Source: Vitellaria paradoxa (taxonomy: Eukaryota > Streptophyta > Magnoliopsida > Ericales > Sapotaceae). Taken from it: a stretch of DNA of 64,000 bases. A program made the translations under genes and the position numbers. The notes beneath the pieces are model-generated. The model was not told the origin of the DNA, made no database searches, and saw only the letters and a program-made list of their open reading frames with translations. Below are positions 49,923 to 63,300 of the stretch, one piece after another (position 1 is the stretch's first letter; every line of letters begins with the position of its first letter). The stretch is taken from contig CM034236.1 in the NCBI GenBank assembly GCA_019916065.1, positions 49,690,690 to 49,754,689 of the forward strand, given 5' to 3'.

Positions 49923-50022
49923 TAAATGTTTGTACAATTTTTCAAATTAGTAAAACAATTGTTCCGAGTGAACTTCTGCCCAGTCTACTAATGTATAAGC
50001 GTGCGTATATATAAAATAATAA

Positions 50023-50329
50023 CGTTATGTTTGATTGAAGGATTGGATGATAAGGTATAAGTAATACCATGGGATAATATATGGAATAAGATATAAAATG
50101 GGATTTTTTTTATATGGAGTTATTTTTTTAGTGTTTAGTTGGTGAAATATAAAGAAGAATAAAAAATTAGATTTGATATGTGATTTGATAAGAAATATTT
50201 GTGAACCTTTAAACTTTAGCAAGAAACAAATCTAAAGATGAGGTATAACTAATACTACACCCCCTAATATTGCTTATACTTTATTTTTTTGAGCATAAGC
50301 AGTCCTCTCACTTTTTTTAACCAAACATG
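50023..50329. mobile_element. Candidate MITE, about 300 bp
   Basis: The left end has TTATGTTTGATTGAAGGATTGG and the right end, reverse-complemented, has CATGTTTGGTTAAAAAAAGT. The interior includes GATAAGGTATAAGTAATACC and a counterpart GGTATAACTAATAC. The ends are not sharply defined. Confidence 0.45.
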
Positions 50330-53156
50330 AGATCAGTGTAAATCTCACAAATATATACTCCAATCCCGAGTTTTAAAATGTGGCCTAAAAGTCTTGCCGC
50401 TCTTTCTACGTAATTCTTTTAATACTACTTGTACTTTTTTTTTTTTTTTTCTTGAAAGGTTTTAATACTAGTTGTACTTGTAATGAACACACTTCGTCTT
50501 TTTTTCCTTTGTCAAATTTCAATTATTGCGTTGGTTTTAAATCAAGCAATAAACAAACAAAAGAGCAATGCCAGCTTAGGTCTTTGCCCAACCTGCAAGT
50601 TCTTTTCTGTATATATCAAAGTCCATGTAACTTAATTTTGTAATTAGTATTGGGCTGACCTTTACAGATCCTACAAGCAAAGGTACCTACCATGGCTCAA
50701 ACCTGTACACTCATTTAACTTATTGCTCTGCTTTCTTTTTTTCAGTCAAATATTGTGTGCACCGAGAATAAAGGGGCTTGATCTAGCCAGGTAATTAATA
50801 ATTCGACGGCTATATTCAACAGTAACTGCAATAATGGAAGCCATATATATCGTTTGAGATGAAGATGGTACAACAATCACACAGGCACCAAAATTGACAT
50901 GAGAAATGCTGTCGGCTATTGTTTAATCCGACTTGTTCCTCTACGGGATTTTGGTTCTGTTTGAAGTTCTATCAAATAAAATAAAATCTTATAAAATTCT
51001 ACAAATACGAATTATGAGATAATAAAATTTAAATTTTTCATTCATTATACGAATTACGAGACATTTATTTTTATAATTTTATTTTATTTTATACATTTTT
51101 ATACAATTCTAAACATACCATTTATTTATTGATAGTTGGAACTGGACAATTACAATTACGTAATTACTTATTCAAATTGACATCGAAACAGTGTAATTTT
51201 AAAAAAGTGAAACAAAATTTTATGTCGCTCTGACATATTTGTTGTACTTACCACGAAAGTATTAAATAATTTTTACTTTGTTCTTAAAATTAAATTACGT
51301 TTACAAGTTATCAGAGTCGTATTTCAACGGAGTTAAGTCTGTTTCACTTATTTTGTACATTGAATTTTGCTCATCTCACACAACATTACATTACATAACT
51401 CCATCCTTCGCTTGACGACTAATCTCACATAAACTCATATCACACAATCTCGCTTATCTCACATAACATTACGTCGCATCACTTCACTTCAGCTTTCGCT
51501 TGGGGGGATAATGAGCGAAGTCGGTTTAAAGCCGTAGTTCAATTTTCAGTTAATTTTATTAATTTAATTTGGTTTTTGATTTACAAAAATTAAAATTGAA
51601 CTAATCAAATAAAGGGTTCTGTTAATTTGATTTGTTTTCAAAAAAAATAATTTAGAATTTGATTATTCAATTTTGGATTGTGTTTAGAGTGTCAAATTGT
51701 TTAAAAAAACCGAAACTTTCTCCAATTTTTCTAATTTTCTTCAACTTTTTCAATACTAAAAATTTTCAATTTTACCCAACTTTTACCAACTTTCTCTAAT
51801 TTCTTCAACTTTTCAAAACTCTTACACTATAAACACACCAACAACCCAAACTTTGACAAATTTTTTCATTTTTTTTAGCTAAATTTGGGGTTCCAAACAA
51901 GGTCTTGTATAATAGGCCGAACCATTATTTCAATTATTTTGGTTATTTCAATCGATTCGATTAAAAAAATATATAACTTAAGAAAAAAACTAAAATATAA
52001 CTAATTTCAAAACCAAATTAACTATTAAACCAAAAGCCCGAACCATTTTAATTAAAACTAAATGATTCGGTTTGATAATTCGATTAAAATTGAATTATGC
52101 TCAAACCTAGGCATGGGTATTTTTCCTTTTTTATTCCACAAATTCTCACTCCCAACATAACCTAAGTTAACCCATAGGATTTGGGACTTATATGCCATCT
52201 ACTTGAGAGTTCTAGAATTACTGATTTGCTAAATACATGATATAGAATGAATAGTATTGGATTACTTGTATTGAATTAATGGCATCTAGACGTTAAAGGT
52301 ACATGATAATTTTGTCATTAGGTATCTGATTCGGGTGTATGAATCTAAATTATTTAGGGCTATCCAAACCCATTTCCACAACCCACACTCCTGACCCAAA
52401 TCTTCCCGTGGCCAAATTGTCTTCTATTTAAGGTTTTAAATTGATAATTTTATTATTTTTAATTATTTTTATTTTGATATTTGCCAATACTATAAAAATC
52501 ATAATTAATTCCATCAATTTTATACTGATTTATTTATTTTTTGTCTTTCAAAATTCTGTAATCATTTTACATTTATTAACATTTTTTAGTTTAACGTTAA
52601 AATATTCACTGTTTAAATAGCTAATTTGTAACCCTCTAGGAAGGATATTTTTAAATGATAATACACTTATATATTTGACAATTATTTTTGTCTGCTTCTA
52701 AAACTCTGTTAGATTAATTTGTCACTTGACTGGTGAGAATTTTTCATTCTACCTCATTATATATATAGTATTATCATATCATATGGCATGAATTTTGTGC
52801 ATTAGATTATTTTATTAAAAATATAGTAAATGAAAGAGGAATTTAATAAATAAACAAATACATCTGTTGATTTGTTAATATGTTTACATGTGCTGATACC
52901 ATAATTGGCAATGGGATGGTACAATGGGGATGGCGTGGATTCTTTTGTTTCGTAAAATGGGATTATAAATAAGAATAAGTATCACGTAGAGATGAAACTT
53001 CAAAGGGAATCAAATCCTATTCCACCCGATCTGAGACAGTACATCACAGATAATATTCAAACGCGACTGCATTGGTTTCTTGGCCAATGGCTAGTTGTGT
53101 CAAATCGAATCTCCCCCCCAAGATTTTCCTCATCTTTCTATCAATCAAGTCACATA

Positions 53157-53187
<31 letters not shown>

Positions 53188-53316
53188 TAATTACCAAAAG
53201 CGCGAGAGAGAGCTGGCGGGCCGGCCGGTTTACATGATTGAGCCGGCCGGTTGCTTCCTTCGAAGACAACCATATCCATACATTTTTATTTTTCTTTTTT
53301 ATTGATTGAATGAATG

Positions 53317-53347
<31 letters not shown>

Positions 53348-53772
53348 TATAGGTGGTGTGGGCTAATATCTGGATGTAACGTAGCCTTGAAATTAAGACT
53401 TTAGTAGATGTATGCTACCCAGAACTGACTGGGTAAGCGCCTCGCACCCTGACCATTTTAATTAATTCTCTTAATTAATTTGCTGCAAAATTAATGGCAT
53501 CCAATGCCATTATTTATGTATTTATTTATTTTTACTTTGAATTGGTTAGATGAAGAATTTTGTGTACTTGAATTTACCATTAACCTAGTAATTTATATAT
53601 TATTATACGCTATTTTATAGGTAAATGTACAATCTAAGATATGTATTTTGATAACACACACACATTAGGATCACATAAATACCAATGTGTTTTGATAATT
53701 GAGCGAATGGAGAAAAATAATCGAGTTAACAGTTTGTAATTCGGTCGTCAAGATTACGAGGCCATTCAGAGA
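50330..53772. other. Long intergenic stretch, no gene seen
   Basis: AT-rich DNA with repeat-like parts. The segment 51540-52100 holds phrases such as TTTGGTTATTTCAATCGATTCG on both sides of a central insert-like part (51660-51905), possibly nested MITEs. A GA run (53158-53180) and a TAA microsatellite (53322-53346) are present. The 81-codon frame at 52992 runs into the GA repeat and has no motif. Confidence 0.45.
53322..53346. repeat. (TAA)n microsatellite
   Basis: A run of TAA/AAT trinucleotides. Confidence 0.85.
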
Positions 53773-53918
53773 TACCGTTTGGCATCTATGAAAAAATAAA
53801 AAAAAAATTCTAAAAATTTCTATCACATCAACTTTTTTATTTTACTGCACACATTACAAATTCATAATTTTTATCACTTTATCTTATTTTTTTTACTTTT
53901 TATCACTCCAAACACACT
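53773..53918 (-). mobile_element. Short MITE, family II, inverted copy
   Basis: TACCGTTTGGCATCTATG at the left, TATCACATCAACTTTTTTATT and ACACATTACAAATTCATAA inside, and TTTATCACTCCAAACACAC at the right. This is the reverse complement of the order in 4742-4898, with clear similarity along its length. Confidence 0.7.
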
Positions 53919-55029
53919 AAGAGTGTATAAAAAAAATTAAAATTTAACAAAAGGGAAATTTTTTTGAAACTAAAAAGTTGTTTGAAAAGATGGTTGGATA
54001 TTTGTATTTGATTTGATATAAAATTGTTAAAAATTATATATAGTGACACATGATAAAATTTTAGTGAAAAATTTTAGACTTTTGTAAAATTTTTGATACA
54101 AATATCAGTCTAACTCCTTAAAAATTGGGTAAAAATTTGTCAGGACGTGCTATAATAATTTATTGCAATGGATTTTAACAAATTTTTTGAAAAAGTTAGA
54201 ATTTTTTAAAGTTCAAAAAAATTGAAACGTTTAAAACTTTTTTTGAAATTCTTTGAACTTCTTTAGAGTTCCAAGTGGTCCCTAATTAATTAAGATTGAA
54301 TTGCAATGTGATATTTAATATTTATTAAATTTTTTTTACTGTCAATTATTAATTAATAACCATTATTTGTTAAAAATTCTTCTTAACTAAAAATTAGTAT
54401 TATATAAACAATTAGATAATAGAGTCACAAGTATATACATATAAAGAATTTATAATTAATTTATTCAATAAGAATAGAATTTTAATTTATAAAAAATAAA
54501 AAATAATTATATAATAATTTTAAACTATAAGATTTATTTAATTGACAGCGCAAAAATTTAAACGAACCATGAATTCAATTATAATTTTTAATAAATTAAT
54601 TTAATTTTTTTATTACAATAGATTTGAAAATATGTGATAGCATCAATAATACATTGTACTACTCAATTATCGTCAAATCTCGAATGCAGAATATTGTACT
54701 CAGCTATTATCGTATCAAATCCGGGATGGATGCTGGCCTCATCCCAAATCTTATAATTAAGATATCAAGGGATTTGCTGAGAATAAGCAAGTGCGTTTTG
54801 AAGGGGTTTCGTACAAGATTATTAAGCATGCATTTTTATTATACCTAATTTGCTAATTAAATGCCAAATACACATGCATCATGGATCTAACCAGGTTGGT
54901 ACGAGAAATGATATTTATTAATATGTACATGAACCTCTCCTCCTCCCAGGATGTGCTGTCGGTCGGGAATTAAACTCTACTTAATTATTTTTTATTTTAC
55001 ATAATTATTTTTTTAATCGACCTTGCCTT
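53919..55029. other. AT-rich intergenic DNA, no gene seen
   Basis: No convincing gene. The part at 53985-54290 begins GTTGTTTGAAAAGATGG and ends GAGTTCCAAGTGGTCC, and may be a further eroded MITE. Confidence 0.4.
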
Positions 55030-55037
55030 ATTTTTTA

Positions 55038-55548
55038 GGAATAATTGCATCTAGACCCCCTACAGTTTCGACTTTGTCCACTTAAACCCTCTGTGGTTTT
55101 GATTTTGTACACTTGGATCCCACAGGTTTTATAAATGTGCACCTAGGCCTCTTAAGGTTTGTTTTTATTCACTCAGGCTCCTTCTGTTAGTTTTTCATTT
55201 AAAAACTAACTTTTTATCAATTCAATACTATAAAAAATTTAATAAATTAATTATAATATAATTTTTATATAAAAAATTATGCTGTATCATAATGTAAATA
55301 TTACTTTTATTAATAATACGGATATAAAAGTAATTTTATAGTGTTGAATTAGTTAAATTTAATTTTTAAATAAAAAATCTAACAGATGGAGCCTAAGCGA
55401 ATGTAAAACAAACATTAGGAGGTTTAGGTGCACATTTATAAAATGTGGGGTCTAAATATACAAAGTCAAAATAGGTGTACATTTATAAAATTTGTGGAGT
55501 TTAAGTGTACAAAACTTAAATTATAGGAGGTCTAAGTGATATTAACCC
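55038..55548. mobile_element. 511-bp foldback element with 8-bp target duplication
   Basis: The arms are long imperfect inverted repeats of about 180 bases. The left begins GGAATAATTGCATCTAGACC and the right, reverse-complemented, begins GGGTTAATATCACTTAGACC. Both continue through phrases such as TTTATAAATGTGCACCTA and AGGCTCCATCTGTTAG-like sequence. ATTTTTTA flanks both sides (55030-55037 and 55549-55556). The ninth base differs, so it may be an eroded 9-bp Mutator-type duplication or an 8-bp hAT-type one. Confidence 0.82.
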
Positions 55549-55634
55549 ATTTTTTATTAATTTATCCTGTATAATTTTAATAATACACTCCTATATATGT
55601 TTTTTTTTTTTTATCTTAAAAGTTATCCTATTTA

Positions 55635-56128
55635 GGTATAGTTTAGAGTGGTAACAAAAAAATAAAACGTGATTTTGGAAAAATTTTGGTGTTTAGTATT
55701 TTTTTTCCAAACCACGTTTGTTTAGAAATAAACAGTGATAAACCATTAGAATTGTTTCCCAAATCCGTTTTAATAGATTCAAAAAATCCCCAATTAAGGT
55801 TTCAATTGTTGGGTCGTTTAAATAGTTGAAAACATTAAACTTTGGGAACGAAATGAAACAAACTATTTGAATGGTTTTGTGGGTCAAGGCTACAACGGTA
55901 CTCGTTCAAAAGTTTTGGATTTAGAGAACATAATTGTCAAAAAAAATTTTTACACTCGGTTAACCTCTTTCCGGATTTTTGATTTTTTTTAAAACGAAAT
56001 ATTGCACCTTTTTTAAAATTAATAAAGGTAGAAATGTGTAAAAGTGTAACAGAGAATTTTATTAGTTTTTAAAGATTGTTAGAGTTTTATTTTGTTTTAT
56101 TTTATTTCTTAGCACACCAAACAATGCC
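55635..56128. mobile_element. MITE, about 494 bp, family I, TTA target duplication
   Basis: Starts GGTATAGTTTAGAGTGG and ends, reverse-complemented, GGCATTGTTTGGTGTGC. TTA flanks both sides (55632-55634, 56129-56131). The interior matches the element at 4013-4550 along most of its length (CCAAATCCGTT, CACTCGGTTAACCTC, ACGAAATATTG, GTTAGAGTTTTAT). Confidence 0.7.
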
Positions 56129-56131
56129 TTA

Positions 56132-56685
56132 GTTAGGTTCCAATTGCATTTGTTGATTGGACATTGAATTCAAAACCGGCCGGGACAATATTTTTTTTGC
56201 TGATTGTAAAGAATTTGATTGGTATTTGATCAAAGAACATGAAATAAGGAATTTACATTTTTGCGAAATTATAGGTTGATATTTGAAAATTTCAGAAAAT
56301 GAGAAATTTTTTGTAAGGCGTACAAATTGATGAAATTATCCTCGTTGGCTTATTATGTTTCTAAAAGAAAAAAATATAATTTAGTCTTTCAACTCAAATT
56401 TTAATTCCATTATCAAATGTATTCATATATACTAAGCATATGTAAAAAAAATTCTTATTTTAATTTATTTGCGTACCAATCTGATTCATATTCTTATCGA
56501 TCGACAACCAACATAGTGCAAGTATAATCACCCTCCCTGTTTATTGAATATCGTCCCATAATGTCGCTATCATTGTTGATAAATAAATATACCGGCAATA
56601 AGATTAATCTAGTTGCTCTTTAATTTTTTAATCTAAACCTCACATGCACAAGCGCGTCAAAGTATTAGCTAATATCGTCACATAG
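56132..56685. other. AT-rich spacer, no gene seen
   Basis: No coding signal and no repeat with clear ends. Confidence 0.5.
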
Positions 56686-56835
56686 GGGCTTCGTTTGATT
56701 TGTAATTTTTTTTTTGAAAAATTCTATAAATCTCTGTTAACTTTATATCATATCAATTTTTTTCTTTCACTGCACGTATTACGAATTTTTAATTTATCTC
56801 AATTTATCTCACTTTTTTTTACTCCAAACGGAGCC
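56686..56835 (-). mobile_element. Short MITE, family II, inverted copy
   Basis: GGGGCTTCGTTTGATTTG at the left, AACTTTATATCATATCAA and CACTGCACGTATTACGAA inside, and TTACTCCAAACGGAGCC at the right, in the reversed order of 4742-4898. The last inner phrase is nearly identical to that of the other inverted copies. Confidence 0.65.
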
Positions 56836-57055
56836 AGAATTACGATTTCTTCTATAACAAGTCATTAATTATTACGGAGAACCTCAACTCCGTGTGGGTT
56901 TTAGAGCCAAAATGTTGTAGCGTAATTTTTAAATGCAAAATGTGTGTGTATATATATATAATTCTCGTATGAATTTAATCTGCATTCTATGCTGAGACTT
57001 AGGACTTATGTGTGGAATCTGTGGACAGCGAGCACTGGGTTCCTTAAAATTTGTA

Positions 57056-57596
57056 AGAGCATTGCCAGCAAGTTTTTCATCTCAATTTTTATTCTTAAAT
57101 ATAAAAATTATTAGTAAAAAATATCATTTATCAGTATTCTTATCCCTATACCTTTACTCTTATTTCATTCCTAATAACATATTTGGTTCTCAATATAAAA
57201 CACGCTCCTTACACATGGTCTCTCTCTACTATGTCACTCTCAATTTTAAAGATATGACCGTGGAGTTCAAATTTTAAAAAACTATTTGTTGTAATTCAAA
57301 ATTTAAAAATTATTTATTAAAATTCATTAAAATATTTAAAATTTTTAAAAATATTTATTAAATTTATATTTTTAAAAAATATTTATGAAAATTTAAAAAA
57401 TTCAAAAAATATTTATTAAAATTTATATTTTCAAAAAATGTACTTTTGAATTCAAATCCCAAAGTACAAAAGACTGAAAAACAACTTCCTTTGCGGCTGA
57501 ATGGTATTGTAGTTCTGCGGAATAGGGATTGGGATGAATGGTACCATAGTTTTGCAGAATAGGAATTGGGATGAAAATTTGCTGCCACAATGCTCT
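57056..57596. mobile_element. Candidate 540-bp element with AGAGCATTG ends
   Basis: The left end AGAGCATTGCCAGCAAGTTT is matched by the reverse complement of the right end, AGAGCATTGTGGCAGCAAAT, followed by TTTTCATC on both arms. A GAGCATTG-type start is typical of a widespread plant MITE group. No target duplication is evident. It contains a 37-bp tandem duplication at 57501-57574. Confidence 0.6.
57501..57574. repeat. 37-bp tandem duplication
   Basis: Two units, ATGGTATTGTAGTTCTGCGG and ATGGTACCATAGTTTTGCAG, each continuing AATAGG-ATTGGGATGA, in perfect 37-base register with several substitutions. Confidence 0.85.
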
Positions 57597-57897
57597 GACA
57601 AAGGCATTATTCAATTTTGTTTCGAATAGTTTATTCAAAATCTTTATGCCCAAATCTTTGATGCATGCGCTTCAACGAATAAGGGTTCTAGTTACAACAA
57701 CAACCAAAAAAAAAAAATTTCAAAATATTAGAGATGTTTTTTTTGTGGTATATATGATTAATATTATATGTCACTATGAAGAGAAGCATCAAATTCCAAT
57801 AGGCGCGTGGGGTGAAAAATGCCATGAGTTTGCAGAGCTTATAGGACATCTTCTCACACGGCCATGCTTAGGAATATTAACGAGACAGGTATAAAGA

Positions 57898-58234
57898 GGG
57901 TGTTTGGAAGTTAAAAAAAAAGTTAAGTTTTGGTAGTTTTTTAGTGTTTTTTTTTTTACACTTTTTTGTGTGTTTGGTTGAATCAAGTGAAATTTTTAGT
58001 ATTTTTTTAGTAACTTTTGGGTGTTTGGTAAATTTTTTACTGTAGCAAAGCAAAAAAGTTGTAACTTTTGGGTGTTTGGTATGAATTTTACTGTAGCAAA
58101 TAAAAAAAATGTAATGATGGAGTGGTACTTTTTACTGTAACAAATCAAAAAAGTGGCAAAACTTGTGATTTTGCCAAACACTCAAAAACTAACTTTTGGT
58201 ATTTTTTTGCTAATTTTTGGGTTGCCAAACACCC
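57898..58234. mobile_element. Candidate MITE with GGGTGTTTGG ends
   Basis: Starts GGGTGTTTGGAAGTT and ends CCAAACACCC. The internal phrase TTTTACTGTAGCAAA occurs several times, with GGGTGTTTGGTA repeated twice. AAAG occurs on both outer sides, but a short match like this may be chance. Confidence 0.6.
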
Positions 58235-58254
58235 CCAAAGTGAGTATTACTTTT

Positions 58255-58660
58255 TCTACACCCATTCCTGTTTCGTAATATCTTTTTCCATCTGCATCTC
58301 CATCCCCATCCCTATTTTGGGAATAAAAATTTTTTCTATACTCGGCCCACTATGTAACGAATTCTCCGTTCTTAACCCCGTTTACTCGCTAAACATAATA
58401 AAAATTATAAATTATATATTATATATATTAAATAAGAATATATATTATATATAATATAAATATGTATATAATAAATATTTAAATGGGTACGGGACAGGGT
58501 GGAGACTAACATATCTGTCCCTGTCCCCATTAGGAGAATACTTTGAAATTTTCGTATTTGTCTCTGTACTTGTTCTTAATATCTCCATACCCTCTCCAAA
58601 TGAGATGAGTAAAACGAGTACCTGTCGGGTACAAGTAATGTTCACATCACTAGCCATGCA
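58255..58660. repeat. Repeat-like segment with CCCCATCCC and GGGTACGGG phrases
   Basis: Begins CACCCATTCCTG and contains CCATCCCCATCCC, an AT-rich centre and ATGGGTACGGGACAGGG, then CGAGTACCTGTCGGGTAC. This resembles a common plant repeat built from wobbling GGGTA and GGGAT phrases. The ends are not defined. Confidence 0.4.
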
Positions 58661-58806
58661 TGTGTAGAATTTTTAGCTAAAGGGTCAGTTGGTTGGAGCA
58701 TTCCATTTTGAATTATGAGAGCTTTTGAATGTTATAAATAATAAGATAAATACTAAAAAAAGCATCCTCGGAGCACTTGATAAAGGAGATAAAAGTATAT
58801 TAAAAT

Positions 58807-59546
58807 TGAAATTTTCGAACCCAACAATCACACATAAGTCAATAATAATAACACTTGAGAATAATGAGAAAGTCATCTCACAGGAAGAAAATCCCTATTA
58901 CAAATCTCACTATCAATGGGTTACAAGACATTACTTAAATTCTCTACGAATCATTCGTACAAATTCTTTTACTACTCTTGTGCGAATCACTCGACTAACT
59001 CAACAAATGGGCTTTCTACATCACACAAAAAGTAAAGAAAGAGAACAAAAAAAAAAAAAAAAAAAGATCTATATGATCACAAAAGAAAAATTCTCTATCT
59101 CACAATACTCTATAATATGCATCTTCAGTTCCATATTGTACATTAAGCTTAGATGCATATATATAGACTTATAAAATTCTATTCCAACTAGGACTCAAAT
59201 ATACAAACATATTTCCTAAAATGAAAATAAAATCTTCATAATATTTAGAATCTTCGTCAGGAAATTCTCCAAGTGTTGCTGGGACTCTTTAGGATTTAGA
59301 AACTTTTTACAATTTTTCCTTGGTTTACAAGAACTCAATCTTCATTCAGTTTCTTTCTTTGTTTAGATTTCCTAATTATATCAGCAATATATTAGGATAC
59401 TTAATCCTTATCTGATGAGGAAAGATCGTCATTGTTTGATTTAGGAAACTTGAATCATATTCCCTGTCCAATTAAAAAATCTTATCCTTAATTGCAAATT
59501 TATTTATTTATTTTTTGTTTGGATTTGCCATAAATTTGACTTTACA
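58807..59546 (-). repeat. 3' LTR, 740 bp
   Basis: The whole LTR is visible: TGAAATTTTCGAAC at the outer (left) edge and CTTTACA at the inner edge, next to the polypurine tract. It differs from the 5' LTR at many positions and by small indels, so the insertion is old. The 149-codon frame at 58725-59174 is within and across it and is not a gene. Confidence 0.88.
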
Positions 59547-61662
59547 ATCTCCACCTTGGCAATTCCATAACAATGCTAAATAAAATTTCAATTTGAAACC
59601 TACATACTTGAACAAACAATTAAAAATGCCAAATGGAAACAAAATAAAAGAAAACAAATATCAAAAGTCAAAAATCAATATCCAAATATCTATTTTTAGT
59701 CCCCATTTTTTGTTATGAACTGACAAACTCAGAAAATAATAAGAGAATAAAAATATGGATAAAAAATAACCAATGCCTTCCTTGTGCACCTCTCTGAAAA
59801 ATGCTTATAAGGCATTTTTTTGCACAAATATTTATAAAAATACTAAAAATTGACAGGAAAGTTCACAAAATGGATCAAATAAATTTTTCTTCACCTATGT
59901 CCAAATATGTAAATATATCACCCAATTCTTATAAATTTAAATGAACTAAAACTCATATTTCCAAATAAATTTCTAGGTCCGTGTCATAAGATGAATTAAG
60001 TTATAAAATTGAAACCTACGTCCAAATATGTAGATTTATTACCCAATCCTTATAAATTTAAATGAACTAAAATTCATCTTTCCAAATAAATTTCTAAGTT
60101 TGCGTCATAAGATGAATTAAGTCATAAAATCAAAAGAAAATACTTGTGCATGTGTGAGATTATGACTAATCAGATATATATGATCCCCCATCAAACAAAT
60201 CACTAGATCAAGAAATTACATTTAATGCGCCAAATAAATTGAGAACAAATTTTTTTTTCTATCCAGCTGCAAATCTTCATGTATACCCCTTTAAGATCCT
60301 GACAGCTTTCACACGTTTATGGATAGGTATCTCTTCCTTTAATAATAAATGAGTCATTAAAAAGCTTCTCACTGATTCTACTGGTAACTTTTCCAAGATA
60401 GGATATATATATATATATATATATTATCTATGAAGGCTCTTTAATATTTTTTAAACACATCAAATAGTAATCCAAGATCCATGGATATGTAGATGGAAAG
60501 GTATGTGCATAATTAGTCAAGTGTTTAAGAAAGCACATCAAGATTATGGCAAAATTCACCAAAACACCTCTTTTAATGTAGATGAAAATATAAATTTTTA
60601 ATCCATTAAAAATTTATTTGTTTGAATGATTGATGCACATATAAAGAGATAGAAGTTATAAAATATCTTCAAAACAAATAATGAACTTCTATCATTTTTC
60701 TTTTTAGAAAATTAGGGGTATGCACAAATGCCGAAAGATTCCTAAGAGATTCAAAGTGAAGGGCGCCCAAGGATTTAGGGAAAAATCAAATTTTTGAACC
60801 CAAATAATTTTATTTTATATTACTTAAAAAAATTTCTCGTTTTAAAGAAAAACTACTCCTGCTCAATTTTTTTTTTTTAATTTTACTATTAGCTAAAAGA
60901 CCAAAAAAATACACATGCTTGAAATTAAATTTTGAGACATCAAGTGTCAAATCGCACGTCATCATTTTATTTATTTATTTTTTAACTAGAAGACAAAAAC
61001 ACATTACAACTAATTTTTAAACCAAGTTGTCAATTTCAATTTTTCTTCAAATTAAAGGCTGACCCTAATCATTAACTTTCAAACATCATTCACTAGTTTC
61101 AAGTGTTTACAAAGTATCCAAAGACACATCAATTAATTAGTTGCAAAACACTACCATTAATGCCAAGCAACATTGCAGGATCATTCAAAACATGTAAATA
61201 TTACTTTGCTCGATGGTTCGCACACCTAGGGAACTGCCTGTGGGCAACACTAAGAAAATTTTGAATTTTTTTAAACACAAAAAATTATTATACAAAAGTT
61301 TTGAAAAATCCAAGATAAAAAATTTAATAATTGTAGCAAAACTTAGTTTTATGGCAAAATTTTCTCTACTTGTCAATGCTCACCCTTCCACACTCTTAGG
61401 GGTGTATACAACATTCAGGTCACTTTTTCTGACCCAAACAGTCCTAATTTTAGAAAAAATAGTCTTGACAAAATTTTTATTTTTCTTATTCTTTTATTTT
61501 TATTAAAGTTAATTTGAATGCATTTTCTTTAAAAAGTTTTCATATTTTGGTTTTGAAAAATTTAAGTTCTTTGATTTTTGAAATATGTGTAGATTTTTGA
61601 AAGGTTTTTTTTAATGAAATCAATGAAAGTTTGAAACCTATTAGTCACAAAAACTCTAGATT
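59547..61662. other. Retrotransposon interior without coding capacity
   Basis: Where a copia element would hold pol, both strands show only AT-rich non-coding DNA with an AT run near 60404-60423. A repeated phrase (ACCTACGTCCAAATATGTA-like, then TATAAATTTAAATGAACTAA) occurs twice, at about 59895-60000 and 60010-60130. Confidence 0.6.
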
Positions 61663-63300
61663 TTAAATTTTTGAAAAATTTTTTACATAGTTTATGGAAA
61701 GTCCATAGAGTTTGTGACTACTAAGGCAAATATGTCCTTTAATATCACAATGGTGACACACAAGTACAAAGGGTTGGAGATTAGTTAAACGTGTACCTAT
61801 CACCTTGGGATGAAGAAACTGTCGAGGTACAAACTTTGGAGAACTCCTCTTTGGTGGTGTTACATATTTTGGGAAGGTTTTTGAAGCTTCTACATATTTT
61901 GGAGAAATCTTTGGGAGTTCTAACGAAGATGTGGATGTTGCAAATGTGGTCTTCTTGACAATGTATCCTAGGCCAAATTTATCTCTATGTGGCATCTGTT
62001 TGTTCCAATTTTCTTCAAACACAATCAAACTGGAGTTCATTTTCTCAAGAATTTTACCATCATGTTTCATCCTCACTTCCAGTTCCTTGATCTTTGCTTG
62101 AAGTACTCCAATGACTTTCTCCAATCATTCAATCTTTTTTGTTCTTTTCTTCAAGCTTTGCTTTAAACTTTTTTGTATTTTGAGACTGAGAAATTATATT
62201 AGATTCAATAGAAGATAACTTACTTGTGAGTTTTTCATTCTCCATCTTCAAGGCATCTCTCTCATTCTTCAGTATAGTGTTCCTTTGATATTGGGCTTTT
62301 CTTTGTTTGTTCAGCCTACTACATTCTGCAAAGAGATTGTTATATGCTTGTTAAAGGTTTTTATTAAATTAGTCTTTAGAGTCATTGTTCTCATGATTTG
62401 ATATTTCAGAGTCACTCAAAGATCCAGAAGGTGTTCTTGCAGAAAAAAATGTGAGAAGCTAAAAAAGTAATAAAATTGCCTTCGATTTCTGAAAAAGCCG
62501 AAGCAGAGGATTCGTCAGAATTGGAGTCATCGTCAAGTGTAGCATTCACCACCTTGACTTGTTTCTTATTCTTCTTCTTATTACCGTAATCTTGTGCAAC
62601 ATGGTCATAACCTTGACATTCGAAACACTAGGTCTGCTTTGATTTCTTTTTATCACTTTCTTTGTCAGCCTTCTTAAATTTCTTGCCTATTTTTCTAGAG
62701 GCTTTGACTCCTTGTTGACATTGTTGAACTTTGAGTTTTTGGCCATCTCAGCCATCTCTTCATTTGATTCTAATAAACTTTTTAGCCATCTCAGCCATTT
62801 CTTCATCTAATTCTTTTCCTCTTCTTCTTCTTTTACTGTCTTGAAAGTAATTGCTTTTGAGGACTTTTGGGGGTTGAGCATGTTTACCTCATAAGTTTGC
62901 AATGATCTTATAAGATTCTCTATTTTTATGAAATCTACATCCCTAACTTCTTCAATTGTAGTAACTTTAAAATCAAACGTGCAGGGAAGAGAAAGTAAAA
63001 TTTATGTACCACTTTTTATTCAGGAATGGGCTTTCCAAGATCATGGCAGAAGTTTCTTATATGGCTCAGGCATACGTAAAAATCATCAAACTTTTCATTT
63101 TCGTTCATCTTTAAGCCTTCAAATTCAGAAGTGAGTTTTTGAAGCTTTGATGTTTTAACTTGAATGTTACCTTTATGTGTGTTCTGTAGGATCATCCAGG
63201 ATTTTCTTGCACTGGAGCAAGTTGAAATTCGAAAAAACTCATTTAGACATACAGCAACAAAGATAGTGCTCAGAGCCTTAAAATTCAATACTGAACTGTC
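61663..63300 (-). pseudogene. Broken copia gag (UBN2-type) with zinc knuckles
   Basis: Reading leftward, 63288-63016 shows the gag core (KALSTIFVAVCLNEFFRIST, then LQKLTSEFEGLKM), followed by a stop and a shift of frame near 63015. Further on is a zinc-knuckle region near 62635 where the last Cys of the CX2CX4HX4C pattern is Tyr. A frame at 62124-61663 begins with a coiled-coil segment, has KFGLGY, and ends with a second knuckle-like run CHHCDIKGHI. This order is that of the gag region of plant copia elements. Several frames are broken, so no protein is expected. Confidence 0.75.

Noticed and set aside
58725..59174. 149-codon plus-strand frame
   Set aside because: It lies mostly inside the LTR and on the antisense strand of the element. 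The other LTR does not keep the frame.
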